From positions 1 to 26,753 of the forward strand of contig JARKQP010000360.1 of NCBI GenBank assembly GCA_029974875.1: a stretch of DNA of 26,753 nucleotides. Direction: 5' to 3'. The translations under genes and the position numbers were made by a program. Of the stretch, positions 1 to 6,618 are shown piece by piece. How positions within the stretch are numbered: position 1 is the first letter of the stretch; each line of letters opens with the position of its first letter. Below the pieces are notes generated by a model. The model ran no database searches. It worked only from the letters and a program-made list of their open reading frames with translations, and was not told where the DNA came from. Origin of the DNA: Mobilitalea sp. GTDB lineage: Bacteria > Bacillota_A > Clostridia > Lachnospirales > Lachnospiraceae.

Positions 1-359
1 ATAATGTCAATGGAATCCGCCAAAATATTTTTCTTCTGGAGCAGTTCCTCCACCTGCTTTCTTACCCCTTCCTCAAATTCAGCAAAGACCGCCTCCTGCT
101 GTTCTTTTTCCACGCTCTCAAGGTCTCTTCTAAATTCCGAGGTATCCACGGAAAAATTATTTGAGTTAAAAAAATAGTCCAGGCTCTCATCCAGCCTTAT
201 TAGCCGGAGGAACGGCGTTATTACAATAAGCACCAGGATCATGCCTGAGACGATGCTGATATACTTTTTATAGCTCTTGTTCCCAAGCAGGTTCATGACA
301 ATAGTATTCATAATCATATAAATTACGATATTACGAATCCAGGAATACAGTTCTTCCAT
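1..359 (-). CDS. spoIIIAF: Stage III sporulation protein AF (partial, C-terminus outside window)
   Basis: Encodes the first 119 residues of SpoIIIAF, a mother-cell membrane component of the SpoIIIA-SpoIIQ channel that links mother cell and forespore. The start reads MEELYSWIRNIVIYMIMNT, followed by a second hydrophobic segment (about residues 40-60), a short loop and then a charged, coiled-coil-like stretch rich in E, Q and K. This two-helix N-terminus plus soluble C-terminal domain is the family pattern. The identification also rests on position, directly after spoIIIAE. Only a poor ribosome site precedes the ATG (GGGACGGGT). The 67-nt gap to spoIIIAE holds two short hairpins, one (near 398-410) pairing AGGAGG with CCTCCT. 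The rest of the gene runs off the left edge. Confidence 0.85.
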   Translation of the reverse strand, partial: MEELYSWIRNIVIYMIMNTIVMNLLGNKSYKKYISIVSGMILVLIVITPFLRLIRLDESLDYFFNSNNFSVDTSEFRRDLESVEKEQQEAVFAEFEEGVRKQVEELLQKKNILADSIDI

Positions 360-426
360 ACCCGTCCCACAAAACCCACCCCTGTCTTACAAGGGGCAGG
401 AGGCCCTCCTTTCCTTTTTCATACAA

Positions 427-1596
427 TCATCTTACGCTGCCCGTCGTAACCGCTACGATAGTAATTGCCAGCATAAACAATACTGCGCCTACAAATACGG
501 TCTGCAAAAGTAAGGCTGTTGATTTGGCGGAGGCACTGATGCATTCAATGAACCGCTTATCCGAGACCGGCTGTAAGGCCGCACTGCTTACTTTATAGAT
601 CACAGTAATTACAGCCAGCTTTAAAAATGGTACGGCACTGATTATAATAATCACCACCAGGCCCGTTACTCCAACGGAATTTTTCAGTATGACTCCCGCC
701 CCAAGGATGGTCTCCGTCACACTGCCAAGGGCATCCCCGATACCGGGAATCGCTTCCGATGCCTTGTACAAGGCTGAGCGTTTCACCTGATCCACGACTG
801 GAACTATCAGCCCCTTGATCGCACTAAAACCCACCACCAAAGCCAATAGGCTTTTTAGCATCCAGCTGACACCAAGGGCGATGAGGTCCGCCAGCCTTGA
901 AAGCATGTCCTCCTTGGACAGGTTATTTGCCAGCATAATCACAAGATAGAAATCAATCATAGGGATAACCAGCTTGATTAAAATGAAATCCACCAGCATA
1001 ATCAGCCCCAGGGCAGCTTCATAGAAAACCACTGAGGTTGTTGCCCCTGAGGTAAAAGCTACGGTCATCAGATAGGTCGGTATGAGCGCCCTCATAAAAT
1101 CAAGGATGGCTCCTATTGTGTCCGATGCCACCCGGGATGCGATAATAAAGGAGCTGACCAAAAGTCCGAACAAAAGCAGGTAGGTAACATAAAAGCCTGT
1201 TTCCGCCACCTGGTTATTTTTAAAGGCAGTAGAAAAATTAGTTAAAAGTGCTGCAATTAACGAAATAGTAATCAGGCTGGCCAGGGTATCTAAATTAGCC
1301 TTGATTTCCCCCTTAACCGAGCGGAGCAGCTCTGACCCTATGGAGGAAACCGAAAAGGATTCCTCTCCCTGCAGCAGCTTTGATATATAATCACTAAAAC
1401 TAAAATTATTACCGGTTCCAAGTATATCGTCGATCACTGACTGGATTTCGTTATAATCCATGTCATCAGAAAGTCCCGGAGCCGCCTTTGCGGTTTTCGT
1501 ATTCATAAAGGCCAAAGCCATAACAAGTATTATAAAAACCAGCTTAAACCGATACCTTTTTTTCTCCGGCTTGCTACACCCCATACGCATCGGCAT
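427..1596 (-). CDS. spoIIIAE: Stage III sporulation protein AE
   Basis: Polytopic membrane protein of the SpoIIIA complex, 389 residues. A basic, hydrophobic N-terminus (roughly residues 10-40, ending near AKA|AP) looks like a signal peptide. A soluble acidic stretch follows, then six or more hydrophobic segments starting around residue 105 (for example ASLITISLIAALL and YVTYLLLFGLLVSSFIIA), as expected for the family. The chosen ATG at 1596 overlaps the spoIIIAD stop as ATGA and has GGAGG four bases upstream; an in-frame TTG at 1599 and an ATG at 1590 are alternatives. Length and order in the operon agree with SpoIIIAE of other Firmicutes. The protein ends with the tripeptide SVR. Confidence 0.93.
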   Translation of the reverse strand: MPMRMGCSKPEKKRYRFKLVFIILVMALAFMNTKTAKAAPGLSDDMDYNEIQSVIDDILGTGNNFSFSDYISKLLQGEESFSVSSIGSELLRSVKGEIKANLDTLASLITISLIAALLTNFSTAFKNNQVAETGFYVTYLLLFGLLVSSFIIASRVASDTIGAILDFMRALIPTYLMTVAFTSGATTSVVFYEAALGLIMLVDFILIKLVIPMIDFYLVIMLANNLSKEDMLSRLADLIALGVSWMLKSLLALVVGFSAIKGLIVPVVDQVKRSALYKASEAIPGIGDALGSVTETILGAGVILKNSVGVTGLVVIIIISAVPFLKLAVITVIYKVSSAALQPVSDKRFIECISASAKSTALLLQTVFVGAVLFMLAITIVAVTTGSVR

Positions 1597-1991
1597 CAAA
1601 CCTCCAAAAAGCTGTTGATTGTATCCAATATGGCCAGCATGATCGGCATACTGATTGCCAGGATACTCAACTTGCCAACTAATTCAATCTGCTCCCCAAT
1701 CGCATTGTAACCGGAATCCTTGCAGAGGGAGGAGGCTATCTCCGTAATATAGGTAATCCCAATAATTTTGACCAGGATTCCTGTATAAGCGCGGTTCAGC
1801 CTTATATATCCCTGTAGCTGGGTAATCGCATCAATGATGATCTGAAGCTTCCCCAATCCCCATAACAGGATCAGGATACAGGCAGCGATACTGATATAAA
1901 GGGAATATTCGTCCTTCCCTTTTTTAAACATAATTGCAAGAATGACTGTCATTAATCCAAGTACAGCTATTTTTACCATGTTCCTGTCCAT
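1596..1991 (-). CDS. spoIIIAD: Stage III sporulation protein AD
   Basis: Small membrane protein of the SpoIIIA complex, 131 residues with the chosen start. It begins MDRNMVKIAVLGLMTVIL and has about four hydrophobic segments; the family signature ILVKIIGITYITEIASSLCK-DSG is clear near residues 70-95. Several in-frame ATGs lie close together (1976-2009). The one at 1991 has AAGGA five bases upstream and best matches the usual N-terminus. The gene is translationally coupled to spoIIIAE (ATGA overlap). Oddly, it is separated from spoIIIAC by about 340 bp of non-coding, hairpin-rich DNA, whereas these genes are normally almost contiguous. Its ribosome-binding region resembles the leader of aroE elsewhere in the window. 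Confidence 0.9.
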   Translation of the reverse strand: MDRNMVKIAVLGLMTVILAIMFKKGKDEYSLYISIAACILILLWGLGKLQIIIDAITQLQGYIRLNRAYTGILVKIIGITYITEIASSLCKDSGYNAIGEQIELVGKLSILAISMPIMLAILDTINSFLEV

Positions 1992-2332
1992 GTCCATCCT
2001 TACTGGCATTGCCTCTATACTGCACAAACCGCCATAAAAATGCTGGCATGGATCCGGTCCCCCCTTCTCTCATTTGTTTTATTTTTTAACCTTCACGTCA
2101 TGCTGCCGTAGGCAGCACTAATAATCAGTGAGAAGAACGCTCCATTTGCGTTCTTCCGGTGTGAAAAGTGTACCATGTATGGTACACTAGAATTTCTTTG
2201 TCAGAGTACTATTCTGACTTAGAATTTCCAAAGTCATACGAGAGTAAGACATTTCATACTTAACCCCATTCCCTCCGATGCCTTAAGTCACCGATTTATG
2301 CACAGCAGGAAAACGCAAAAAACTGCTTATTC
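1992..2332. other. Hairpin-rich non-coding stretch inside the spoIIIA operon
   Basis: No convincing gene on either strand. It holds a dense run of inverted repeats: TGCTGCC/GGCAGCA (2101-2117), CACT/AGTG (2116-2130, competing with the first), GAAGAACGC/GCGTTCTTC (2132-2156), AGTGTACCAT/ATGGTACACT (2167-2188) and GTCAGA/TCTGAC (2200-2218). AGAATTTC occurs as a direct repeat flanking the last hairpin. TTCAC (2092-2096) and GTGAA (2161-2165) could close a branched fold around the first hairpins. Either an inserted miniature element or a structured RNA within the operon transcript. No transposase or obvious target duplication is visible. Confidence 0.6.
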
Positions 2333-2530
2333 CTACACAATGTTAAATAAATTCTGAATTGTCGTGAACAAGTCCGAGATATGCGGCAATAGCCACAGAA
2401 GTACCAGAACCAGACCTGCCAGACTGGTCAGAAAGGCCAGATCATCCCTCCCCGATTGCTTTAAAATCTGGTTTAGTATCGACACCATGATACCAACCAA
2501 TGCTATCCGTAATATAAAATAGATGTCCAT
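2333..2530 (-). CDS. spoIIIAC: Stage III sporulation protein AC
   Basis: 65-residue membrane protein with two hydrophobic helices (about residues 4-22 and 30-48) joined by the short polar turn KQSGRDDLAF, the characteristic SpoIIIAC pattern. It is a small integral component of the SpoIIIA channel complex. GGAGG lies six bases before the ATG. It sits 34 nt downstream of spoIIIAB. The following gene, spoIIIAD, is unusually far away (about 340 bp). Confidence 0.93.
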   Translation of the reverse strand: MDIYFILRIALVGIMVSILNQILKQSGRDDLAFLTSLAGLVLVLLWLLPHISDLFTTIQNLFNIV

Positions 2531-2564
2531 AGATTCCCTCCACCGTATCGCATAAGCGAGTGTA

Positions 2565-3089
2565 CTAAGCCATGACGATCGTAATGAACACTCCCGCCAT
2601 GATACCTAAGGTATTATAAAGATAGGCTCTTTCTTTCGCAGTTTTTGATAATACCGCTATATCCTCCTCTATCTGTGACAGATATAAATCAATGGTGTTC
2701 AGCTGCATTTCCTTGTCCAGATAACCAAGGTTTTCTCCCAGATGTATTAAATTCAACTTGTCCTTTTTGGTCAGTGCCGAATTTATCAGCTCCAGCTCCA
2801 CAGCCTTCTTCCAGATCGCCGAGAAGGTTTCCCCCGATAATTCATTTAATTGGTTACTTACATAGCGGAAAAAAAGATCAAATCTACTGCTGTGCCGCCT
2901 GGTGATAGCATAAATAGCCTCCGGCAGAGGGGTATTTGCATACCTGATATCTCCTCTTAGCAGGCCGACCAGCTTCCGCAGCTCCTTCAAGTCCTGAATT
3001 CTGCTCTTTAATTCCCCGCTGAAATAAAAACCTACCGCACTTGAAGATCCGATTACCAGGATGCAACCGATAATTTTCATAATGTTCAT
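2565..3089 (-). CDS. spoIIIAB: Stage III sporulation protein AB
   Basis: 174-residue SpoIIIAB, a GspF-like membrane protein thought to work with the SpoIIIAA ATPase. It has an N-terminal hydrophobic segment (MKIIGCILVIGSSSAVGFYF), a helical soluble domain with the family motif ELRKLVGLLRGDIRYANTPL (about residues 36-55), a conserved L-G-x-N-L-G-Y-L-D motif near 136-144, and a C-terminal transmembrane helix. The ATG overlaps the spoIIIAA stop by four bases (ATGA), so the two are translationally coupled. GGAGG is about ten bases upstream. Confidence 0.93.
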   Translation of the reverse strand: MNIMKIIGCILVIGSSSAVGFYFSGELKSRIQDLKELRKLVGLLRGDIRYANTPLPEAIYAITRRHSSRFDLFFRYVSNQLNELSGETFSAIWKKAVELELINSALTKKDKLNLIHLGENLGYLDKEMQLNTIDLYLSQIEEDIAVLSKTAKERAYLYNTLGIMAGVFITIVMA

Positions 3090-4060
3090 ACAGGATTGTC
3101 CTCCTTCCCTGCATATAGCCTTTTTCCATCCACATCATATATTTCATCCAAATGCCCGATCCCCTTCCGGTTACTCAGGATAATATAACGTTCAAATAAA
3201 CGTTTCTTTACCAGCTCGCCCAGGGTTGGTTTATTCTGGATATCCTCAATTGAGCTGCCATGGACCGTGGCGATCAGCTTGCAGCCGCATCCAATAACAT
3301 AATCTATGGCATCCAATTCTTCTTTCGAGCCTATTTCATCTACGGCAATGACCCGGGGTGACATTGACCGGATCAGCATCAGCATTCCCTTTGCCTTCGG
3401 GCAGCAGTCCAGGACATCCGTCCGGATTCCCAGCTCATTTTGCGGTGTCCCCATATAGCAGGCCCCAATTTCAGAGCGTTCATCCACAACACCTACACTG
3501 ATTCCCTCAAGATATCCACTACCATTGGAAAGCTGGCGTATAATATCCCTGAGAAGTGTTGTTTTTCCACACCTGGGAGGCGATATGATCAGGGTATGGT
3601 AAATCCCATCCACCTGCTTATGGACCAGGTATGGCATTACAGGATCCGCACATCCTTTTACCTGATGAGCCAGGCGTATATTGATGAAGGAGATGTGCTT
3701 CATCCCCTTAACGGCATCCTCCTCCATGATGATTTTCCCAGCCAGGCCGATTCTATGGCCTCCATTAATTGTTATAAAGCCTTGGCGGATCTCCTCCTCA
3801 AAGGCATAGAGTGAGTAATTGCTTATGTACTCCATCGTCTCCCTGATCTCGTTCTTGGTTACGATAACTGCTTTCTTAGGGTTGTCTACAATTACTGCGT
3901 CCTCTGTCACAAAGCATTCTCTATTTGCATATACAATCAGGAGCGGGGCATTCATCCGAAGCCTGATTTCCTGAAGCAGTTCAAAATCAAGGATAAGTTT
4001 CCCAAGTATGGTACGAAGTTTAAGCGATAATATTTTCAGCAGCTCTTCTTTCGTGTTCAT
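3086..4060 (-). CDS. spoIIIAA: Stage III sporulation protein AA (ATPase)
   Basis: 324-residue secretion-type (GspE/VirB11-like) ATPase of the SpoIIIA complex. Walker A is PPRCGKTT (residues 161-168) and Walker B is VIAVDE (237-242), followed by the ATVHG motif typical of the family. The N-terminal domain contains the EIRLR and GFITINGGHRIGL segments. The chosen ATG has AGGAGG five bases upstream; a GTG two codons earlier lies inside that site and is less likely. It is first in the operon and overlaps spoIIIAB by four bases. The leader upstream carries two adjacent hairpins. I could not pick out a convincing sigma-E promoter. Confidence 0.95.
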   Translation of the reverse strand: MNTKEELLKILSLKLRTILGKLILDFELLQEIRLRMNAPLLIVYANRECFVTEDAVIVDNPKKAVIVTKNEIRETMEYISNYSLYAFEEEIRQGFITINGGHRIGLAGKIIMEEDAVKGMKHISFINIRLAHQVKGCADPVMPYLVHKQVDGIYHTLIISPPRCGKTTLLRDIIRQLSNGSGYLEGISVGVVDERSEIGACYMGTPQNELGIRTDVLDCCPKAKGMLMLIRSMSPRVIAVDEIGSKEELDAIDYVIGCGCKLIATVHGSSIEDIQNKPTLGELVKKRLFERYIILSNRKGIGHLDEIYDVDGKRLYAGKEDNPV

Positions 4061-4096
4061 AAGCACCTCCTGGCGGAAAGCTTTCCATTCCCTATA

Positions 4097-4142
4097 ATTA
4101 CTCCTTGGGAGGAGTAATTTGGTACTTCTTTAAAGGAGTACC
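4097..4142 (-). promoter_or_regulatory. Two adjacent hairpins in the spoIIIAA 5' region
   Basis: ATTACTCC/GGAGTAAT (4097-4104 with 4111-4118) and GGTACTTC/GGAGTACC (4121-4128 with 4135-4142; one G-U pair) lie side by side 37 nt upstream of the spoIIIAA start. Neither is followed by a clear U-run on the minus strand. They may be leader structures of the spoIIIA transcript. The rest of the spoIIIAA-aroE gap holds a palindrome AGGATA-tat-TATCCT (4233-4247) and a weak plus-strand promoter (TTGCAA at 4219, TATCCT at 4242) that could serve aroE. Confidence 0.4.
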
Positions 4143-4282
4143 TTAGACAGCTTATCCATTCTCTGTTAGAACAATATATTCCTTGGGTCCAAAAATATAA
4201 CCTGCAAACAGAAAGGAATTGCAAAAATAAGTAGGATATATTATCCTGTTACCAGGGGAACGAAATTGAATTGATAAGCGAA

Positions 4283-4353
4283 GGGAGGACCGAGTCCATG
4301 CCGGCCCATAGTGATGGGCAATGCCCTTAGTGACGGGCATGGACATAATTATG
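4283..4353 (+). promoter_or_regulatory. aroE leader: hairpin between Shine-Dalgarno and start codon
   Basis: A strong GGGAGG (4283-4288) lies 62 nt before the likely ATG (4351). Between them GTCCATGCC (4294-4302) pairs perfectly with GGCATGGAC (4336-4344), enclosing GCCCAT-AGTG-ATGGGC (4304-4319). Folding removes 51 nt and leaves an effective SD-to-ATG spacing of about 11 nt. An alternative fold pairs ATGCCC (4321-4326) with GGGCAT (4335-4340). A 10-codon upstream reading frame starts at ATG 4298, nine bases after the GGGAGG, and ends at 4330. All pairings are read directly; the regulatory role is inference. Confidence 0.5.
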
Positions 4354-5136
4354 AGATACGGATTGATTGGAGAAAAATTAGGACACAGCTATTCCAAAAT
4401 TATTCATGAAAAGCTGGCAGATTACACTTATGATCTAATCCCCCTGTCCAGGGAAGAGTTTGGACCCTTTATGGAGAAAAAGGATTTTACAGCCATTAAT
4501 GTCACGATTCCTTACAAGCAGGAGGTGATCCCCTACCTGGATGAGCTCGACCCTTTGGCAAAGGAGATTGGTGCCGTTAATACGGTCGTGAACAGGAACG
4601 GCCATTACATTGGATATAATACGGACTTTTATGGGTTTAAATACATGCTGCTGCATAACAATATCCAGATTCAGGGCAAAAAATGCCTGGTGCTTGGAAA
4701 TGGTGGAACCTCCCAGACGGTCCAGGCCGTACTAAAGCACCTGGGTGCCTCCCGTATCCTGGCGGTCAGCCGCAGCGGACAAAAAGAAAATAATGCCGGC
4801 ACAACGAAAATTTCCTACGAGACCTGCTACGCTGAGCATAGGGACGCCGCTATTATCGTAAATACAACACCCCTTGGCATGTACCCAAACCTTGATGCTT
4901 CCCCTCTTGATCTCACAGGCTTTACGGAATGTGAGGCTGTGGTCGATGTGATCTTTAATCCGTTAAAAACCAAAATAGCCCTCCAGGCGGAATCCATGGG
5001 CATCAAAGCCGTGACGGGTCTTGAGATGCTTATTGCCCAGGCAAAGCAGGCGATTGAATATTTTCTGGATAAAAAACTGGATGACGGGTTAATTGAACAG
5101 GTGCATCAGGAGCTGCTTGAGACCCTTAAGAAATAG
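4351..5136 (+). CDS. aroE: Shikimate dehydrogenase
   Basis: NADP-dependent shikimate dehydrogenase, 261 residues, reducing 3-dehydroshikimate in the shikimate pathway. From the chosen start MRYGLIGEKLGHSYSK: substrate-binding S-Y-S (13-15), catalytic Lys56 in NVTIPYKQ, Asn77, catalytic Asp92 in YNTDFYG, the NADP loop VLGNGGTSQT (about 114-123), and the C-terminal GLEMLIAQAKQ motif. In-frame ATGs at 4321 and 4339 exist, but 4351 gives the canonical N-terminus; 4321 and 4339 both fall inside the leader hairpins. It is alone on the plus strand next to the oppositely oriented spoIIIA operon, while aroK and aroQ are 6-7 kb away. Confidence 0.95.
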   Translation: MRYGLIGEKLGHSYSKIIHEKLADYTYDLIPLSREEFGPFMEKKDFTAINVTIPYKQEVIPYLDELDPLAKEIGAVNTVVNRNGHYIGYNTDFYGFKYMLLHNNIQIQGKKCLVLGNGGTSQTVQAVLKHLGASRILAVSRSGQKENNAGTTKISYETCYAEHRDAAIIVNTTPLGMYPNLDASPLDLTGFTECEAVVDVIFNPLKTKIALQAESMGIKAVTGLEMLIAQAKQAIEYFLDKKLDDGLIEQVHQELLETLKK

Positions 5137-5193
5137 CCGCTAGAATCGTCGGAATTTTTTTGAACTCTGCAATTATATGTAATTATAAAATCA

Positions 5194-5231
5194 GGGCTGC
5201 TGCACCAACATTTTAGCCGGTGCGGCAGCCC
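5194..5231. terminator. Strong hairpin between aroE and the small peptide gene
   Basis: GGGCTGCTGCACC (5194-5206) pairs with GGTGCGGCAGCCC (5219-5231), 13 bp with one U-G on the plus strand. On the minus strand it begins nine bases after the peptide stop and is followed by TGATTTTAT, so it can end that small unit. On the plus strand it can serve aroE, with a weaker T-tract. Confidence 0.7.
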
Positions 5232-5240
5232 CAAAGGATT

Positions 5241-5324
5241 TTAGTAACAAGAACTAATGTTACAGTATTTTAATATCTGGTTAAATAATTCGCTGAAGTT
5301 GCATGAATTGAATTTAAAACACAT
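5241..5324 (-). CDS. Candidate 27-residue cysteine-containing peptide
   Basis: Not a recognised family. The reading frame starts MCFKFNSCNFSELFNQ and ends with ILKYCNISSCY, with Cys at residues 2, 8, 21 and 26. Support for coding comes from context: a perfect AAGGAGG eight bases before the ATG, a promoter-like TTACAA-17-TACAAT about 40 nt upstream, and a strong hairpin nine bases after the stop. That makes a self-contained transcription unit on the minus strand. There is no hydrophobic signal-like segment, and no processing enzyme or transporter nearby, so it could be a signalling peptide, a RiPP precursor without local partners, a small regulator, or simply a leader. Coding is inferred, not proven. 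Confidence 0.5.
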   Translation of the reverse strand: MCFKFNSCNFSELFNQILKYCNISSCY

Positions 5325-5370
5325 AATGCTTACCTCCTTAAAAGTGGTTATCTTTCTTAGGAACAATAGA

Positions 5371-5399
5371 ATTGTAACATATCTGTAACATTTTTGTAA
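5371..5399 (-). promoter_or_regulatory. Promoter with three phased TGTAA repeats
   Basis: On the minus strand -35 TTACAA (5394-5399), 17 bp, -10 TACAAT (5371-5376). On the plus strand TGTAA occurs at 5373, 5384 and 5395, exactly 11 bp apart, overlapping both promoter boxes. Direct repeats with 11-bp phasing are typical of OmpR/PhoP-class response regulator sites. Placement over the promoter would allow repression as well as activation. Confidence 0.55.
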
Positions 5400-5454
5400 T
5401 ATTTAAGTGATGGTAAGCCAGTTATCATGTGGATGTACTGGAAAGACAAGGAAA

Positions 5455-5495
5455 TAGGGTGTTATACCGGTGATTTAACCCCGCACAACACCCTA
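5455..5495 (-). terminator. Possible terminator downstream of the GIY-YIG-like gene
   Basis: AGGGTGTT (near 5456) and AACACCCT (near 5487) form an 8-bp stem with a long loop, 25 nt beyond the stop codon on the minus strand. The following T-tract is weak (ATTTCC). The remaining sequence 5400-5455 shows nothing I can support. Confidence 0.4.
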
Positions 5496-5520
5496 GCTTA
5501 TACTATTATTTTAATACATA

Positions 5521-5865
5521 TTACTCCTGTTCCTCTTTTTGTGATTTTTCCATCCACAGCTCCAGTAAAAGCTTTAGATCCTCATTAAATTCACGGTCAG
5601 TCTGGGTTTCCTTTTTTTCAAGCTCTTCCAAGACAGAAAAGGAAAAGGAAGCCGCACCATATTGCTCCCAGTCTGAGCGCATTCCAGGTTCAGGACAGGA
5701 ATTAGTCGAGGTAAAGAATTCAAACTTATTCTTCTGTCCCGGGAGATCCTTAGCAGATTTTAACCATACCCGGCCGCTCCCATTGCACGTGATGCAATAG
5801 ATTCCACCAACTATTGTCCTATTTTTATATTGCGACTGTAATTCTTTTTTCGTTTGTCCTTCCAC
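5521..5865 (-). CDS. Degenerate GIY-YIG nuclease-like protein
   Basis: 114 residues. The segment GGIYCIT (20-26), KNKFEFF, SDWEQYG, SFSVLEELEKKETQTD and LLELWMEK matches a small Firmicutes family annotated as GIY-YIG domain proteins. The first half of the signature (GIY) is present, but the YIG half reads RVWLKSAKDL, so the usual catalytic Tyr/Arg arrangement looks lost. It may bind nucleic acid or be inactive. It starts with GTG (GAGGTG upstream) 24 nt after the HTH-desulfoferrodoxin gene and is probably co-transcribed with it. The family identification is from memory of the motif, without a search. Confidence 0.7.
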   Translation of the reverse strand: MEGQTKKELQSQYKNRTIVGGIYCITCNGSGRVWLKSAKDLPGQKNKFEFFTSTNSCPEPGMRSDWEQYGAASFSFSVLEELEKKETQTDREFNEDLKLLLELWMEKSQKEEQE

Positions 5866-5889
5866 TCATAACACCTCTAAACTCTTTCT

Positions 5890-6489
5890 TTATAACAGCC
5901 ATAAACCATGCTGGTTACAATAGTAATATAGGTTACCGCCCTGTTTTAACAGTCTGCCTCCAAGAATTTTAGGCAGCCGCACTGCTGCCTCCTGTTCCGG
6001 ATACAGCTTTAGGAAAAGGATCTTGTCATATGTCACATAAGCGACAAATGAAATAAAATGGTTTTTGTTCATCTCATGGTTGAAAGTAATGTAATATTCG
6101 TCACCGGAATCTTCTACAGCTGCCATATGCACATCATCAGCAGGCTTCGCCCTTAAGTTTGACAGCTTACGGCCACAGCAGGAAATGTCAGCATTCCCCG
6201 TATTATAGATGATATTTCCACAATGTGGACAGGCAAAGAATTTCACCTTCTTTAAATTACCGGATTGGGCAATATTCGGCTCCAGATCCCCCGATAAAAT
6301 ATTGTCAATATCTACATCAAATATACGGGATAACACCTCCAGAAAAGATATGTCTGGGTACCCCATCCCTCTTTCCCATTTGGATATTGTTTTATCGCTG
6401 ATATTCATCTTTTCGGCAAGCTGCTTCTGGGTCAGGCCCTTTTCTTTCCGAAGACGGAACAATAGCATCCCCATTTTATTCGAATCCAA
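5890..6489 (-). CDS. XRE-type HTH regulator fused to a desulfoferrodoxin-like domain
   Basis: 199 residues in two parts. Residues 6-66 are a Cro/CI-type helix-turn-helix (LRKEKGLTQKQLAEKMNISD, then KTISKWERG). Residues 85-199 look like a full desulfoferrodoxin: a desulforedoxin-type CPHC (87-90) and CC (104-105) metal knuckle, then a superoxide-reductase core in which His121, His138 and His144 (in FNHEMNKNHF), Cys191 and His194 (in CNQHGLW) match the four-His-one-Cys iron site. The usual Glu two residues before the first His is Asp119. The likely role is a transcription factor sensing superoxide, oxygen or iron, or a reductase tethered to DNA. The start is TTG with AAGGA three bases upstream; no ATG with a good site fits better. 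It is first in an operon with the GIY-YIG-like gene. Confidence 0.8.
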   Translation of the reverse strand: MDSNKMGMLLFRLRKEKGLTQKQLAEKMNISDKTISKWERGMGYPDISFLEVLSRIFDVDIDNILSGDLEPNIAQSGNLKKVKFFACPHCGNIIYNTGNADISCCGRKLSNLRAKPADDVHMAAVEDSGDEYYITFNHEMNKNHFISFVAYVTYDKILFLKLYPEQEAAVRLPKILGGRLLKQGGNLYYYCNQHGLWLL

Positions 6490-6510
6490 TTATCCTTCCT
6501 CCATCCCCAT

Positions 6511-6539
6511 ATCATAAATGATTCCTACGAAATCTTCAA
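6511..6539 (-). promoter_or_regulatory. Promoter of the HTH-desulfoferrodoxin operon
   Basis: Minus-strand TTGAAG (6534-6539), 17 bp, TATGAT (6511-6516), placing the start of transcription about 15 nt before the TTG start codon. Between here and the next gene, an inverted repeat TTATCCC/GGGATAA (6591-6597 with 6612-6618) immediately follows the stop of the upstream minus-strand operon but lacks a U-run. Confidence 0.6.
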
Positions 6540-6618
6540 TAAACGTTCCGTAGAGTTTTAGCCTTTTGTTTCGGGTTTCCTTTTCAACTTTTATCCCGGC
6601 TTCTGGACGTAGGGATAA

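Noticed and set aside
4152..4346. 64-codon minus-strand frame upstream of aroE
   Set aside because: No ribosome site; it overlaps the aroE leader hairpins and shows no family features.
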